Both the position numbers and the translations under genes were made by a program. Positions 1 to 15,123 of a DNA stretch of 64,000 bases are shown here, piece after piece. Source of the DNA: Arsukibacterium perlucidum DSM 18276 (GTDB lineage: Bacteria; Pseudomonadota; Gammaproteobacteria; Enterobacterales; Alteromonadaceae); assembly GCF_000382165.1 (NCBI RefSeq), contig NZ_KB907716.1, forward strand, positions 21,194 to 85,193. Reading direction: 5' to 3'. Position 1 is the first letter of the stretch. Each line of letters begins with the position of its first letter. The notes beneath the pieces are model-generated. The model had not been told where the DNA came from. It did no database searches and saw only the letters and a program-made list of their open reading frames with translations.

Positions 1-1004
<1,004 letters not shown>

Positions 1005-1634
1005 TTAAGGTGTGGTTTGTGCCAGCATATGTCTGGCAGCAGCAACAAGTTTACGACGTTGAAAAATGAAATTCAGCCGGCTACCGCCAGCCTGGCGCCA
1101 CAGTACGGCCGCCCGAACCGCTGCCAGCAGCAACGCCCGGACTTTTTGTTGTATTGCGGTTTGTTGCAGCAGATCAGGTTGACCGTATACCTGAATGCGG
1201 CTGCCGAGGCTACTGATGCAATCACTGTAGATATCAGCAAAACGGCCAACGATGGTGTCGTCAGTAACGGCAAAGTGCTGTAGCTGACGCTCCAGCTGAC
1301 CTAGTTGTTTGCCAAGCTCAGCCATATTGGCCTGGTTTTTATTTAGTTTACGCTCCAGTGCCAGCACGCCTACCAGATAACGGGTAAACTCCACATCCCT
1401 GTTGCTGCTATCACCAAGCTGGCTAATAACACTCTGCAAACCGCTGCGGATCAGGTTCAGATCATCACCATATACCGCTAGCGGCGAGTCTGGATTCAGG
1501 TTAGTAATGCTGGCCAGGGTGGTTTGATAAAGCTCTTGGTCCAGTTTGTTATGCCGGGCCAGGCTTTGCAGTAAACTGATAGCCTGGCTTAAACCGGCCA
1601 GACCAATAATTTGAGTAGATAAAGACGTTTGCAT
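1005..1634 (-). CDS. hflD: HflD family protein
   Basis: A 209-residue, mostly helical protein beginning MQTSLSTQIIGLAGLSQ. This matches the HflD family in length and in its N-terminal helix (IIGLAGLSQA, then the conserved LNPDSPLAVYG region). In E. coli HflD binds the phage lambda CII protein at the inner membrane; its normal cellular role is unclear. It lies between mnmA and purB, starting only two bases after the mnmA stop, so the three genes are very probably one transcript. Identification rests on sequence flavour plus the strongly conserved neighbourhood. Confidence 0.9.
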   Translation of the reverse strand: MQTSLSTQIIGLAGLSQAISLLQSLARHNKLDQELYQTTLASITNLNPDSPLAVYGDDLNLIRSGLQSVISQLGDSSNRDVEFTRYLVGVLALERKLNKNQANMAELGKQLGQLERQLQHFAVTDDTIVGRFADIYSDCISSLGSRIQVYGQPDLLQQTAIQQKVRALLLAAVRAAVLWRQAGGSRLNFIFQRRKLVAAARHMLAQTTP

Positions 1635-1636
1635 AA

Positions 1637-2740
1637 TTATTTAATGGCCTTGTCGATAATACCGCCGCCTAAGCAGACGTCATCAAGATAAAATACCGCT
1701 GACTGACCCGGGGTAACAGCTTTTTGGGGCTGGTCGAATACAACGTTTACCTGGCCGTCAGCCAGTGGGGTCAGGGTACAGCTGATATCGGTTTGCCGGT
1801 AGCGGGTTTTGACAGTACAACGCAATGTGCTTAACGGCCCCTTGCGGTCGACCCAGTCTAACTGACTGGCAACAAGACCCGTGGCCAGTAACGCCGGGTG
1901 ATCATGACCCTGCGCAACCAGCAGCCGGTTTTGCTGTAAGTCTTTACCGACGACATACCAGGGGTCATCGCTACCATCACGCAGGCCGCCGATTTTTAAA
2001 CCTTTACGCTGGCCAAGAGTATGATACATCAGGCCATCGTGGCGGCCCAGTATCTGTTGATCGTCAATGCTGACGATATCACCGGGTTGGGCAGGCAGAT
2101 ATTGCTGCAAAAAATCTTTGAATTTACGCTCGCCAATAAAACAGATACCGGTAGAGTCTTTTTTATCGTGGGTTACTAAACCTTGCTGCTCGGCTATAGC
2201 CCGCACCGCTGGTTTTTCCAGTTCGCCTATTGGAAACAAAGTCTGGCCAACGTGCTCTTCGCCCAGCGTATACAAAAAATAGCTTTGATCTTTATTGTTA
2301 TCTAAACCACGCAGTAACTGCCAGTGGCCGTTGTGCAGCCGGCGGCGGACATAATGGCCGGTCGCGATATAATCTGCACCCAGAGCTTCGGCAGCAAACT
2401 CGAGAAACGCTTTAAATTTTATTTCTTTATTACACATGATATCCGGGTTTGGGGTGCGGCCTGCCCGGTATTCAGCAAGAAAATATTCAAATACGTTGTC
2501 CCAGTACTCAGCGGCAAAGTTTACCTTGTGCAGGACAATGCCCAGTTTATCGCAAACCTGCTGAGCATCGTGCATATCTTCAGCGGCAGCGCAATATTCG
2601 TCATTGTCGTCTTCTTCCCAGTTTTTCATAAACAGGCCTTCAACCTGATAACCCTGTTGGATTAATAAATAGGCTGACACTGAAGAATCTACGCCGCCGG
2701 ACATGCCGACGATGACTTTTTTGCTGCTGTTATCTGACAT
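1637..2740 (-). CDS. mnmA: tRNA 2-thiouridylase MnmA
   Basis: Transfers sulfur to uridine 34 of tRNA-Lys, -Glu and -Gln to make 2-thiouridine, using ATP and sulfur relayed by the Tus system. At 367 residues it has the usual length. The PP-loop ATP-binding motif [15 protein letters not shown] lies at residues 12-26. The two catalytic cysteines are visible in the contexts [10 protein letters not shown] (about residue 103) and [11 protein letters not shown] (about residue 200). The gene is followed directly by hflD and purB, as in E. coli. No anomalies seen. Confidence 0.97.
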   Translation of the reverse strand: MSDNSSKKVIVGMSGGVDSSVSAYLLIQQGYQVEGLFMKNWEEDDNDEYCAAAEDMHDAQQVCDKLGIVLHKVNFAAEYWDNVFEYFLAEYRAGRTPNPDIMCNKEIKFKAFLEFAAEALGADYIATGHYVRRRLHNGHWQLLRGLDNNKDQSYFLYTLGEEHVGQTLFPIGELEKPAVRAIAEQQGLVTHDKKDSTGICFIGERKFKDFLQQYLPAQPGDIVSIDDQQILGRHDGLMYHTLGQRKGLKIGGLRDGSDDPWYVVGKDLQQNRLLVAQGHDHPALLATGLVASQLDWVDRKGPLSTLRCTVKTRYRQTDISCTLTPLADGQVNVVFDQPQKAVTPGQSAVFYLDDVCLGGGIIDKAIK

Positions 2741-2807
2741 TACACCACATGGCTCTTACAAAAAATAAGGCGCGGAGTATAGCACCAATTTGCCGGGTAA
2801 AAAATTG

Positions 2808-3260
2808 TTATCGCGGGCTCTGAATCAGTTTTAGTGGCATTTTCAACCCGGACAGATAGCTCTTTATTGCATCAGTTACCAGGGCACTGCGAACCGGCAG
2901 TGCATGGCGGTTAAGCTCGTTAGCTGTTAACCAGTGCAGTGCCAGTATGTCTGAGTCTTGAGGTTTATAATGCGTTGGTAATTCGCGAGGTTCAAATACA
3001 AAGTTAATTCGTACAAAATTAAGCCCGTCGGTGTGTAGCTGCGAAATGCCTAACCAGCTGTCGGCGTCCAGTGACAGTCCGGTTTCTTCATACAATTCGC
3101 GGCTTACTGCGCTAAGTAAATCTTCGTCGGCTTCCATATGTCCAGCAGGCTGATTAAGCACACGGCAACCCGTTACTTTATCTATCTCTTCGACCAGTAA
3201 AAATTTATTTTGATAGTACAGGACCGCTGCAACGGTTAAATGTAGTTGTGTTCTGTTCAT
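2808..3260 (-). CDS. nudJ: Nudix hydrolase NudJ-like
   Basis: A 150-residue Nudix pyrophosphatase; NudJ of E. coli acts on nucleoside di- and triphosphates and on HMP-PP. The Nudix box reads [20 protein letters not shown] then TGL and is complete (G-x5-E-x7-REU-x-EE-x-GU). I place the start at the ATG at 3260 ([14 protein letters not shown]). The frame is open 48 bases further, but that extension lies inside rluE, and the chosen ATG forms a 4-base ATGA overlap with the rluE stop, typical of translational coupling. The rluE-nudJ-mnmA order is conserved in enterics. Confidence 0.88.
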   Translation of the reverse strand: MNRTQLHLTVAAVLYYQNKFLLVEEIDKVTGCRVLNQPAGHMEADEDLLSAVSRELYEETGLSLDADSWLGISQLHTDGLNFVRINFVFEPRELPTHYKPQDSDILALHWLTANELNRHALPVRSALVTDAIKSYLSGLKMPLKLIQSPR

Positions 3261-3877
3261 AAATTTACTACCTGAAACTCTCCGGGTTGCAGCGTGTTCA
3301 GATGCCATGCGCCGATCTGGCTACGTACCAGACGCAAGGTGGCAAAACCGACTGCTGCAGTCATTCGTCTTACCTGACGGTTACGGCCTTCAGTTATAGT
3401 CAGACTTATCCAACTGGTAGGAATATTTGCCCGATAACGTACCGGTGGATCACGGGGCCATAATGGTGGGGGCATAATACGTTCGGCAACGGCAGGCAGT
3501 GTAGGACCATCTTTAAGCACAACGCCAGCTCGAAGTTGTGCCAAAGCCTGCTCGGTGATCTCTCCTTCAACCTGCACCCAATAGGTTTTAGGCGCTTTAT
3601 GTTTAGGGTCACTTAACTGGTGCTGAGTCTGACCACAATTGGTTAGTAACAGCAAGCCTTCGCTGTCGCGGTCGAGTCTACCAGCAGGATACACCTCTTT
3701 TAACGGGATAAAGTCAGCGAGAGTAGCGCGTGCTGGTGTGCTGTTATCAGTAAACTGACTCAACACATCGTAAGGTTTATTGAACAATACCAATAATGGA
3801 GTGTCGACCTTGGTCCTATTGTTTTTTCCGTTAATTGGCTTATGTTGCCTGTGGCGATAAGGCGTTGGCTGTTTCAA
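3257..3877 (-). CDS. rluE: 23S rRNA pseudouridine synthase, RluE type
   Basis: Isomerises a uridine of 23S rRNA (position 2457 in E. coli) to pseudouridine. The catalytic motif [15 protein letters not shown], with the essential aspartate, lies at about residues 66-80, and the family's C-terminal segment [17 protein letters not shown] is present. At 206 residues it is close to family length and lacks an N-terminal S4 domain, as expected for RluE. The start appears to be a TTG at 3877, preceded by AGGAA at a normal distance. It diverges from icd across about 214 bases, the same neighbour as in E. coli. Confidence 0.9.
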   Translation of the reverse strand: MKQPTPYRHRQHKPINGKNNRTKVDTPLLVLFNKPYDVLSQFTDNSTPARATLADFIPLKEVYPAGRLDRDSEGLLLLTNCGQTQHQLSDPKHKAPKTYWVQVEGEITEQALAQLRAGVVLKDGPTLPAVAERIMPPPLWPRDPPVRYRANIPTSWISLTITEGRNRQVRRMTAAVGFATLRLVRSQIGAWHLNTLQPGEFQVVNL

Positions 3878-4025
3878 AGCTATTTCCTATGAGTCTCTTA
3901 GCGTTGCGCGATGTCAGCGACGCGGCTGGCAATGCTGCGCCTGTTTTAATCAGTTTGATGCTGATATACTAATCACCGTTGTTTTTGCTGCGTTTTAAAC
4001 AATAATCTGAGTTTTACAGTGTTAG

Positions 4026-6320
<2,295 letters not shown>

Positions 6321-6343
6321 ACGGGCTTAATTGGTCGCTAAAT

Positions 6344-6373
6344 AAAAAAAGCAGGCGTAATGCCTGCTTTTTT
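6344..6373. terminator. Bidirectional terminator between icd and cspD
   Basis: An A-run followed by GCAGGC, a short loop, GCCTGC and a run of six T forms a perfect GC-rich stem flanked by A and T tracts. It can therefore end transcripts from icd (+) and from the convergent cspD (-). Confidence 0.85.
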
Positions 6374-6415
6374 ATTAGTACTTGCCGATGCCAGGTCGGT
6401 ACAACGATGGAAAAG

Positions 6416-6628
6416 TTATTCTTCGCCGGGGAGCTTAATATTAACAGCATGCAGCCCTTTCGGGCCTTCAGATAGATCGAACACCACATCCTGGCCTGCT
6501 TTTAGCGTGCGGTAGCCATCCATGCTAATGGTAGAATAATGCGCGAAGATATCTTCATCACGGCCATCTTCACGAATAAACCCAAATCCCTTGGCATTAT
6601 TGAACCATTTTACTTTACCGGTAGCCAT
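6416..6628 (-). CDS. cspD: Cold-shock domain protein CspD
   Basis: A 70-residue single cold-shock-domain protein that binds single-stranded nucleic acid. The RNP1 motif (NAKGFGFI) and RNP2 motif (DIFAHYS) are intact. CspD of E. coli is induced in stationary phase and inhibits replication. Its position head-to-head with clpS-clpA across about 190 bases is the conserved cspD-clpS arrangement of gammaproteobacteria, which supports CspD over another Csp paralogue. It converges on icd at a shared terminator. Confidence 0.9.
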   Translation of the reverse strand: MATGKVKWFNNAKGFGFIREDGRDEDIFAHYSTISMDGYRTLKAGQDVVFDLSEGPKGLHAVNIKLPGEE

Positions 6629-6819
6629 ACTACTTACTTCCTTCTCTAAGTTAGCTATATTCTGTATTCTAGAGTGTACTTGAAGGGGACATATCCAGCC
6701 CCAACATCTAATGTAGATAATTTAAGCAAACAGTCAAGCTATTTGCAAAAATAGTGCGAATTTTTTACTAATTTTTAATAAAGCGTCTTTGCTGGTTGGC
6801 GCAGGCATGGCTATAGTTT

Positions 6820-7140
6820 ATGAGCGGTAAGCAAAATTTAGATACAAAACACGATGACCTGGCAGAGTTAACCCGACAAAAGGTAACTCCACCACCAATG
6901 TATAAGGTTATTTTACACAACGACGACTACACTCCTATGGACTTTGTGATCGATGTACTCACCCGTTTTTTTAATATGCAGTATGAAAAAGCCAGTGAAA
7001 TAATGTTGAAGGTACATTACGAGGGCAGTGCAGTATGTGGAATTTTTACTGCTGAAATTGCAGAAACTAAAGTACAGCAGGTGCAGCAATATGCAAAAGA
7101 GCATCAGCACCCGCTTTTGTGCACAATGGAGCGCGCTTAG
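6820..7140 (+). CDS. clpS: ATP-dependent Clp protease adaptor ClpS
   Basis: Recognises N-terminal Leu, Phe, Tyr or Trp residues (N-degrons) and hands substrates to ClpAP. At 106 residues it has family length. The binding-pocket segment [16 protein letters not shown] and the C-terminal [16 protein letters not shown] followed by HPLLCTMER are textbook ClpS. The variable N-terminal extension that enters the ClpA pore is present. It is 52 bases upstream of clpA on the same strand. Confidence 0.96.
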   Translation: MSGKQNLDTKHDDLAELTRQKVTPPPMYKVILHNDDYTPMDFVIDVLTRFFNMQYEKASEIMLKVHYEGSAVCGIFTAEIAETKVQQVQQYAKEHQHPLLCTMERA

Positions 7141-7192
7141 GTATGTCTTGGCATGGTCTGGAAGTGGTTCTCAGGGGTATTGGGAGTGAGCT

Positions 7193-9460
7193 ATGTTAAA
7201 TAAAGATCTGGAACTGACGCTGAACTTAGCGTTCCGGTTTGCGCGTGAACGCCGGCATGAATATATGACGGTTGAACATTTACTGCTGGCATTGCTGGAT
7301 AATCCTGCGGCAGGTGATGCTTTAAAATCATGCGGCGCCAATATTGAAAAACTGCGGCTGGAGCTGGCCAGTTTTATTGATTCGACCACACCGCTGTTAC
7401 CTGACGGTGACGCTGAACGTGACACCCAGCCAACGCTGGGCTTTCAGCGGGTACTGCAGCGAGCGGTATTTCATGTGCAATCGTCAGGAAAATCTGAAGT
7501 TACCGGTGCAAATGTGCTGGTCGCTATTTTCAGTGAGCAGGAGTCTCAGGCCGTTTACCTGCTGAAAAAAATCGATATTACCCGGCTAGACGTGGTTAAT
7601 TTTATTTCCCATGGTGTTACTAAAACCGAAAAACTCGAACAGACAGATGACAGTCCGCAGGAAGAGCTGAGCGATACCATAGCGGAAGAAAGTAAATACC
7701 TGGAGAACTTTACCAGCAATTTAAATGTGCAGGCTAAAAATGGTCATATTGATCCGTTAATTGGCCGGGACCGGGAAGTGGAGCGGGCGGTGCAGGTATT
7801 GTGCCGGCGTAAGAAAAACAACCCGTTACTGGTAGGTGAAGCCGGGGTAGGTAAAACAGCCATCGCCGAAGGCCTGGCGTATCGCATCGTACAGCAGCAA
7901 GTGCCTGAAGTGATAGCCAATGCCACCATTTATGCGCTTGATATGGGCGCCTTACTTGCAGGCACCAAATATCGTGGTGACTTTGAGAAGCGCTTAAAAT
8001 CGTTGTTAAAAGAGCTGGAAAAAGAGAAAGATTCCATTTTATTTATCGACGAAATTCACACGGTAATAGGCGCTGGTGCCGCATCTGGCGGCGTGATGGA
8101 TGCCTCCAACCTGATTAAACCGTTACTGTCGAGTGGCCGCTTACGTTGCATGGGGTCGACTACTTATCAGGAATTTAAGAGTATTTTTGAAAAGGACACC
8201 GCTCTGGTAAGGCGTTTTCAGAAAATTGATGTTACTGAGCCAAGCGTGGAAGATACCACCCGGATACTGATGGGTTTAAAAGAGCGTTACGAGCAGCATC
8301 ACAATGTGCGTTATACCCAGAAAGCTATTCGGGCCGCAGCTGAGTTATCGGCCAAATATATTAATGAGCGGCATTTACCGGATAAGGCAATAGACGTTAT
8401 TGATGAAGCGGGTGCCAGCCAGCGGCTGCTGCCGGCATCCAAGCGGAAAAAAGTGATTAATGTTGCTGAGATAGAACATGTTATCGCCAAAATGGCCCGG
8501 ATCCCGGAAAAATCAGTATCGGCCTCCGATAAAGACGTGCTGGCAAATCTGGATCGCAATCTTAAACTGGTAGTGTTTGGTCAGGATGAACCGATAGAGG
8601 TGCTAACCGCGGCCATCCGCTTGTCACGCTCTGGCCTGGGTAATGAAGAAAAGCCGATTGGTAACTTTTTGTTTGCCGGCCCGACCGGGGTAGGGAAAAC
8701 TGAAGTAACCAAACAGCTGGCCAAAGTTATGGGTGTCGAATTATTGCGCTTTGATATGTCGGAATATATGGAACGGCATGCTGTCAGCCGGCTGATAGGC
8801 GCACCGCCAGGCTATGTTGGTTTTGAGCAGGGTGGGTTACTCACTGACGCTGTGTCTAAACACCCATATTCAGTAGTGCTACTGGATGAGATTGAAAAAG
8901 CCCACAGTGATGTCTACAACATTTTGTTGCAGGTCATGGACCACGGCACCCTGACAGACAACAATGGCCGTAAGGTGGATTTCAGGAATGTAGTGCTGGT
9001 GATGACCACCAATGCCGGGGTGCAGGAAACGGTGCGTAAATCGATTGGCTTTAAACAGCAGGATCACAGCCACGATGCGTTAAGTGAGATAAACCGCACT
9101 TTCAGCCCTGAATTCCGCAACCGGCTGGATGGTATTATCTGGTTTAAACACCTGGCTGAGGATATTATTCTGCAAATTGTTGATAAGTTTGTTTGTGATT
9201 TACAGGTGCAGTTAGATAAGAAACAGGTATCAATGGAATTAACCGCAGATGCCAGACAATGGCTGGCTGATAAGGGTTATGACCAGGCAATGGGTGCAAG
9301 GCCTATGGCGCGGGTTATTCAGGAACATCTGAAAAAACCGCTGGCCAATGAAATTCTATTTGGTCGCTTACTGCACGGTGGTGATGTTAAAGTCAGCCTG
9401 AAAAATGATACGTTGATTTTTGACTATGAGACGGAGCAGGATCTGGCATTAATGGATTAG
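7193..9460 (+). CDS. clpA: ATP-dependent Clp protease ATP-binding subunit ClpA
   Basis: AAA+ unfoldase that feeds substrates into the ClpP peptidase. At 755 residues it has the expected build: an N-terminal double Clp repeat, first AAA domain with Walker [14 protein letters not shown] near residue 215 and Walker [11 protein letters not shown], then a second AAA domain with Walker [14 protein letters not shown] near residue 497 and Walker [12 protein letters not shown]. An IGF tripeptide (KSIGFKQQ), the ClpP-docking loop, follows the second ATPase motifs. The start has a strong ribosome site (GGGAGTGAG). clpP is not in this window. Confidence 0.97.
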   Translation: MLNKDLELTLNLAFRFARERRHEYMTVEHLLLALLDNPAAGDALKSCGANIEKLRLELASFIDSTTPLLPDGDAERDTQPTLGFQRVLQRAVFHVQSSGKSEVTGANVLVAIFSEQESQAVYLLKKIDITRLDVVNFISHGVTKTEKLEQTDDSPQEELSDTIAEESKYLENFTSNLNVQAKNGHIDPLIGRDREVERAVQVLCRRKKNNPLLVGEAGVGKTAIAEGLAYRIVQQQVPEVIANATIYALDMGALLAGTKYRGDFEKRLKSLLKELEKEKDSILFIDEIHTVIGAGAASGGVMDASNLIKPLLSSGRLRCMGSTTYQEFKSIFEKDTALVRRFQKIDVTEPSVEDTTRILMGLKERYEQHHNVRYTQKAIRAAAELSAKYINERHLPDKAIDVIDEAGASQRLLPASKRKKVINVAEIEHVIAKMARIPEKSVSASDKDVLANLDRNLKLVVFGQDEPIEVLTAAIRLSRSGLGNEEKPIGNFLFAGPTGVGKTEVTKQLAKVMGVELLRFDMSEYMERHAVSRLIGAPPGYVGFEQGGLLTDAVSKHPYSVVLLDEIEKAHSDVYNILLQVMDHGTLTDNNGRKVDFRNVVLVMTTNAGVQETVRKSIGFKQQDHSHDALSEINRTFSPEFRNRLDGIIWFKHLAEDIILQIVDKFVCDLQVQLDKKQVSMELTADARQWLADKGYDQAMGARPMARVIQEHLKKPLANEILFGRLLHGGDVKVSLKNDTLIFDYETEQDLALMD

Positions 9461-9483
9461 GTCAGTATTTTCAGCAAACAAAC

Positions 9484-9513
9484 AAAAAACCCGGTAATTA
9501 CCGGGTTTTTTGT
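9484..9513. terminator. Bidirectional terminator between clpA and infA
   Basis: Six A, then ACCCGGTAATTACCGGGT, then six T: a perfect stem around a small AATT-type centre with A and T tracts on either side. It can end clpA (+) and the convergent infA (-). Confidence 0.88.
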
Positions 9514-9526
9514 TACTAAAGCTGAT

Positions 9527-9745
<219 letters not shown>

Positions 9746-9841
9746 TCAGCGTACTCGCCTCTATAAATTTGGGGTCAACCTTCAAAAAACTGCGCAGATT
9801 GTGCCGAAATCACAGCAATAAGTAAAGCAGCAAGCGCTTTT

Positions 9842-10570
9842 TTAGGCAAAAGAGTGCCATTGTCCCTGAATAAATCGCTGTTGTGGGGTAAATTCGGCCT
9901 TATATGCCATCTTCTGACAGGCCGCGACCAGATATCCTAAATAAACAAAAGCTTTCTGGTCTGCGCTGGCTTGCTCCAGCAAATACATAATTGCCAGTTT
10001 ACCGGGCGACAACTGCTGGTATTGCTCAGCAAAAAAGGTATAAACCGCTGAATAGCTGTCGGCAAGCTCGTCAATAATACTGACGCTGACAAGTTGCTCC
10101 TCATCATATATTTCCAGAAATCGCACCGGTAGCCAGCTGCATTCCAGCATACTGTTCAGTTGCTCTGTGGTTGCCGGAAACATAATGCCATCATCATGTT
10201 TAAAGGCGATGTATGCGGCAAATAGCCTGAAATAGCCGGCTAAATCAGCTTTGGTTACCAGCCGGTATTGCAAACCTGCTCGCCGGGCTTTATTAAGTAA
10301 CCGGCGTTGGCTGCGTGATGGCTGCCATTGTTGCGGCTGAATTCGTACCGACTGACACGCTTTACAAGCCGGGCAGTGCGGGGTGTAGCTTTGCTCGCCA
10401 CTGCGCCTGAAATTAGCTGCCAGTAATTGCTGATATAACTCAGCACTGATGGGCTCGTCCGGCATTAACACTACTAACTGCTCTTGCTGGCCGGCTAAGT
10501 AACTGCACGGGCCGGGTTGGGTGATGCCAAAGCGTAATGGCAGTTTTGTTGGCAGCAAAGGCTCAGCCAT
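9842..10570 (-). CDS. bpt: Aspartate/glutamate leucyltransferase Bpt
   Basis: Transfers leucine from Leu-tRNA to proteins with N-terminal Asp or Glu, creating a destabilising N-degron read by ClpS. At 242 residues it shows the bacterial ATE/Bpt layout: an N-terminal cysteine region (GPCSYLAGQ, then HCPACKACQSVRI) and the C-terminal GNAT-like half with KHDDGIMFPATTEQL and SYSAVYTFFAEQ. Its start overlaps the aat stop by eight bases, so both transferases of this pathway are co-expressed. The alternative reading as arginyltransferase is less likely in this lineage. Confidence 0.92.
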   Translation of the reverse strand: MAEPLLPTKLPLRFGITQPGPCSYLAGQQEQLVVLMPDEPISAELYQQLLAANFRRSGEQSYTPHCPACKACQSVRIQPQQWQPSRSQRRLLNKARRAGLQYRLVTKADLAGYFRLFAAYIAFKHDDGIMFPATTEQLNSMLECSWLPVRFLEIYDEEQLVSVSIIDELADSYSAVYTFFAEQYQQLSPGKLAIMYLLEQASADQKAFVYLGYLVAACQKMAYKAEFTPQQRFIQGQWHSFA

Positions 10571-11279
10571 TAGCTAAACTCAGCCATTTTGGCTGCCAGT
10601 GATCGTGCGGGCTGCTAATTTTTGCCTGTTGTTGTAACAAGCTCAAATAGTGTGGCCGGTCGATAGTCCCGGCACCTAATTGCTGTAAAAACGGGTTAGG
10701 GATCTGGCAGTCAATCCAGCCTGCTGCATACCGGCTTAAATGTTGTTGCAGGGCCAGTAAGGCAAATTTCGCTGCATCGGGTACCCGGTTAAACATTGAT
10801 TCACCACAAAATAAACCGCCAACAACAATACCATAAAGGCCGCCAACCAGCTGCTGGTCCTGCCACACTTCAATACTGTGGGCATGGCCGTGCTGATGCA
10901 GGCGCTGATAGGCCTGCTGCATCGGTGGTAATATCCAGGTTTCAGGTTGGTTTTTGCGCGGTGCAGCGCAACCCCGTACTACCTCGTCAAAGGCATGATT
11001 AAGGGTCAGGCTTAGTGCTGAGCGCTGCCATGTTTTCCGCAGGGTCCGGTTAAACTTCAGGCTGGCTGGCGCAAATATAGCCCGGGTTGCCGGGCTCCAC
11101 CATAACAACGGGTCGCCATCGCTGAACCACGGGAAAATGCCGCTGCGGTAAGCCAGCGTCAGGCGGGCAACCGATAAATCGCCGCCCATTGCCAGTAAGC
11201 CGTCAGGCTGCCCGAGCGCCCGCTCAACCGGCGGAAACCAAAGTTGAGCAGGGTCGAGCTCAGGTAAGTAGATGGCCAT
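10563..11279 (-). CDS. aat: Leucyl/phenylalanyl-tRNA-protein transferase
   Basis: Adds Leu or Phe to proteins with N-terminal Arg or Lys, producing ClpS-recognised N-degrons. At 238 residues it has the usual length. Diagnostic segments are FPWFSDGDPLLWWSPATRAI, then HAHSIEVW and GIVVGGLFCGESMF. It follows trxB by about 27 bases and overlaps bpt by eight. With bpt, clpS and clpA nearby, most of the N-degron pathway except ClpP lies within 5 kb. Confidence 0.96.
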   Translation of the reverse strand: MAIYLPELDPAQLWFPPVERALGQPDGLLAMGGDLSVARLTLAYRSGIFPWFSDGDPLLWWSPATRAIFAPASLKFNRTLRKTWQRSALSLTLNHAFDEVVRGCAAPRKNQPETWILPPMQQAYQRLHQHGHAHSIEVWQDQQLVGGLYGIVVGGLFCGESMFNRVPDAAKFALLALQQHLSRYAAGWIDCQIPNPFLQQLGAGTIDRPHYLSLLQQQAKISSPHDHWQPKWLSLANG

Positions 11280-11306
11280 GGTAACTGGCTTGTTTAGCTT
11301 GTGACA

Positions 11307-12667
<1,361 letters not shown>

Positions 12668-14206
12668 ATGAAAACAACAAAATCCCTCATCGTCCTTGGT
12701 GTCAGCAGTTGCTTCGCTTTATCCTTAACCTCTCAGGCTGTAGCCGAAACACTGGTTGACGCCAGCGACGACAGTGGCCGCTACATTATTAAGTTTAAGC
12801 CAACCGCAGCGGTTATGAGCAGCAATAATGGCCAGAGTGAATTTAATACGCAGCAGGCTGAATCAGTATTACGTGGCCATCGGGTTAACGCCATGATGCA
12901 CTTAAAATCAGCAAACGCCAGCGTGGCAAAATTAACGCCAGGCCAGCGGAAAGCGTTAGAGGCTAACCCGAATATTCAGTATGTAGAAGAAGATCCTAAA
13001 CGTTACCTGATGGATGTAATAAGCCCGATGGCGCAGTCGACCCCATACGGCATCAATATGGTGCAGGCTAATCAGGTGAGTGATGGCAGCGCCGGCAATA
13101 TTAAAGTGTGTGTAATTGATACCGGCTATACCTCTGGCCATGAAGATTTACAAAGCTCAGGCGTTACCGGTTTTGCATTTTCCAGCACTGGCAACTGGTT
13201 TTCTGATGGCAATGGTCATGGTACTCATGTAGCCGGCACCATGGTAGCGCTGGACAATAACTCTGGTGTAGTCGGCGTTATCGGCTCGGGTCAGGCCGGG
13301 GTGCATATCGTTAAAATATTCAACGATTCAGGTAACTGGACCTTTGCCTCCAATCTGATCCAGGGCATCCAGTCTTGTAAAGATGCCGGTGCCAAAGTGG
13401 TTAACATGAGCCTTGGTGGCGGCTCATCTAACCAGACAGAAAACAATGCCATGAACAGTTTCTATAATGACGGCATGTTACTGGTGGCGGCAGCGGGAAA
13501 TGGCGGTAACACCAGTTTGTCTTATCCTGCATCCTATAATTCAGTAGTATCAGTGGCAGCGGTAGATTCAAACCGGAATGTGGCCAGTTTTTCGCAGCGT
13601 AACTCGCAGGTAGAAATTTCCGGACCGGGGGTGAATGTCAGTTCAACCTGGCGTAATGGTGGCTACAACAGTATCAGCGGTACTTCTATGGCCTCACCAC
13701 ACGTAGCGGGTGTTGCCGCGCTGGTATGGAGTAACCACCCGTCATGTTCCGCACCACAAATCCGCAATGCGTTAAATGCAACCGCACAAGATCGCGGTAC
13801 AGCCGGCCGGGATAACTCTTACGGCTGGGGCATAGTGCAAGCTAAAGCGGCGAATGATTGGATAACCAACAATGGCTGTGACGGCAGCGGTGGTGGTGTT
13901 ACCCCTCCGGGCGGCGGCGCTACCTTCCCGAACCTGTCAGCTTCAACCGGCCAATGGTTACGGGGCAGCTATCAGATCCCATCAGGCGTATCGCAACTTA
14001 CCTTCCAGATCTCGGGCGGTAGCGGTGATGCCGACTTGTATGTACGTTATGGCAGCCAGCCAAGCACCAGTGCCTACACCTGTCGGCCTTACTTAAATGG
14101 TAATAACGAAGTTTGCACCATTAACAACCCGCAAGCCGGCACCTGGCATGTTGGTATCCGTGCCTACACGGCCTTTAGTGGCGTAACGTACAGCTACCAG
14201 TACTAA
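12668..14206 (+). CDS. Secreted S8 serine peptidase with PPC tail
   Basis: A 512-residue exported subtilisin-like protease. In order: a signal peptide (ending near SQAVAE, residue 27), an inhibitor I9-type propeptide (GRYIIKFKP through YVEEDPKRYL, to about residue 115), the catalytic domain with Asp151 (VCVIDTGY), His184 (GNGHGTHVAGT) and Ser340 (SGTSMASPHVAG), a Gly/Pro-rich linker (GSGGGVTPPGGGA), and a C-terminal pre-peptidase domain of about 90 residues with the DADLYVRYG core. The oxyanion Asn is in AAAGNGG. The PPC domain is normally removed on maturation. Monocistronic, with its own terminator. Confidence 0.95.
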   Translation: MKTTKSLIVLGVSSCFALSLTSQAVAETLVDASDDSGRYIIKFKPTAAVMSSNNGQSEFNTQQAESVLRGHRVNAMMHLKSANASVAKLTPGQRKALEANPNIQYVEEDPKRYLMDVISPMAQSTPYGINMVQANQVSDGSAGNIKVCVIDTGYTSGHEDLQSSGVTGFAFSSTGNWFSDGNGHGTHVAGTMVALDNNSGVVGVIGSGQAGVHIVKIFNDSGNWTFASNLIQGIQSCKDAGAKVVNMSLGGGSSNQTENNAMNSFYNDGMLLVAAAGNGGNTSLSYPASYNSVVSVAAVDSNRNVASFSQRNSQVEISGPGVNVSSTWRNGGYNSISGTSMASPHVAGVAALVWSNHPSCSAPQIRNALNATAQDRGTAGRDNSYGWGIVQAKAANDWITNNGCDGSGGGVTPPGGGATFPNLSASTGQWLRGSYQIPSGVSQLTFQISGGSGDADLYVRYGSQPSTSAYTCRPYLNGNNEVCTINNPQAGTWHVGIRAYTAFSGVTYSYQY

Positions 14207-14238
14207 GCTGTAACAAACACCCGCTAAGGTTGTTATCA

Positions 14239-14262
14239 GGGCTGCGTAAGCAGCCCTTTTTT
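14239..14262 (+). terminator. Terminator after the S8 peptidase gene
   Basis: GGGCTGC, a GTAA loop, GCAGCCC and six T: a perfect 7-bp GC-rich stem followed by a T-run, 33 bases past the stop codon. Confidence 0.88.
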
Positions 14263-14291
14263 ATAGGTTTTACGCCATTTATGACATTGCG

Positions 14292-14939
14292 TTACGCATG
14301 TGGCATCACATACAAATACACCGCTAAAAAGTGCAATATGCTGCCGGCCAGCACGAATAAGTGCCAGATCATATGATGCAGGTACAGCCTGCGCCAGATG
14401 TAAAACAGCACGCCTCCGGAGTAGGCCAGGCCGCCGGCCAGTAACAGCCACATTGCCGGAGCGGGCACATTTGCCAGCATCGGCTTAATCGCCACCACGA
14501 CTATCCAGCCTAATCCCAGATACAGCGCTAAAGATAATTTTTTATACTTAAGACCGGTAGCCAGTTCCAAAATCACGCCGGTAATGGCGATAAGCCAGAT
14601 TATTGTAAATAAGGTCAGGCCCCAGTCATCGCGCAGACTGATCAGCGTAAAAGGCGTATAGGTACCGGCGATCAGAATAAAAATAGCCGCATGGTCCAGC
14701 TGGCGCAGCCGGTACTTGATAAGCGGGCTATGAATGCTGTGGTACAGCGCCGAGCTGCTATAAAGCAGAATAATACTGCTGCCATAAATTATCGCACTGG
14801 CCAGTTGCCAGTTGTCACCAAAACTAAGGCTTAGCCGCAGCATCAGTACCAGGCCAATTACGCCCAGTACGGCGCCAATGGCGTGACTTAACGCGTGCAG
14901 CTGTTCTTCCAGCGGAGTATAACGGCTTATACTGGTCAT
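14292..14939 (-). CDS. Hemolysin III (HlyIII/PAQR) family membrane protein
   Basis: A 215-residue protein with seven predicted membrane helices and the PAQR/HlyIII signature: HALSHAIGAVLG in helix 1, SSALYHSIHS after helix 2, and the C-terminal HHMIWHLFVLAGSILHF, whose histidines are the likely metal ligands. Despite the name, most bacterial members are not shown to be hemolysins; the yqfA/trhA branch has been linked to membrane-energy or lipid homeostasis. It stands alone between convergent and divergent neighbours. Confidence 0.9.
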   Translation of the reverse strand: MTSISRYTPLEEQLHALSHAIGAVLGVIGLVLMLRLSLSFGDNWQLASAIIYGSSIILLYSSSALYHSIHSPLIKYRLRQLDHAAIFILIAGTYTPFTLISLRDDWGLTLFTIIWLIAITGVILELATGLKYKKLSLALYLGLGWIVVVAIKPMLANVPAPAMWLLLAGGLAYSGGVLFYIWRRLYLHHMIWHLFVLAGSILHFLAVYLYVMPHA

Positions 14940-15123
14940 AGGGTTTACCGGGCCTGTTAGTTAAACAGCGTCATTCAGTTGCGTATCTTAACAACAACCG
15001 GCCTCAGGTAAACAACAACCTGACACTAAGCGGTAAAAGCATTGGTATTTGCGGGCAGCAGCGTTACACTGCGCTTTTTTAGTAAAGCCGGTTTCGCAAA
15101 ACCGACTAAGCAAAGCTAGCCTT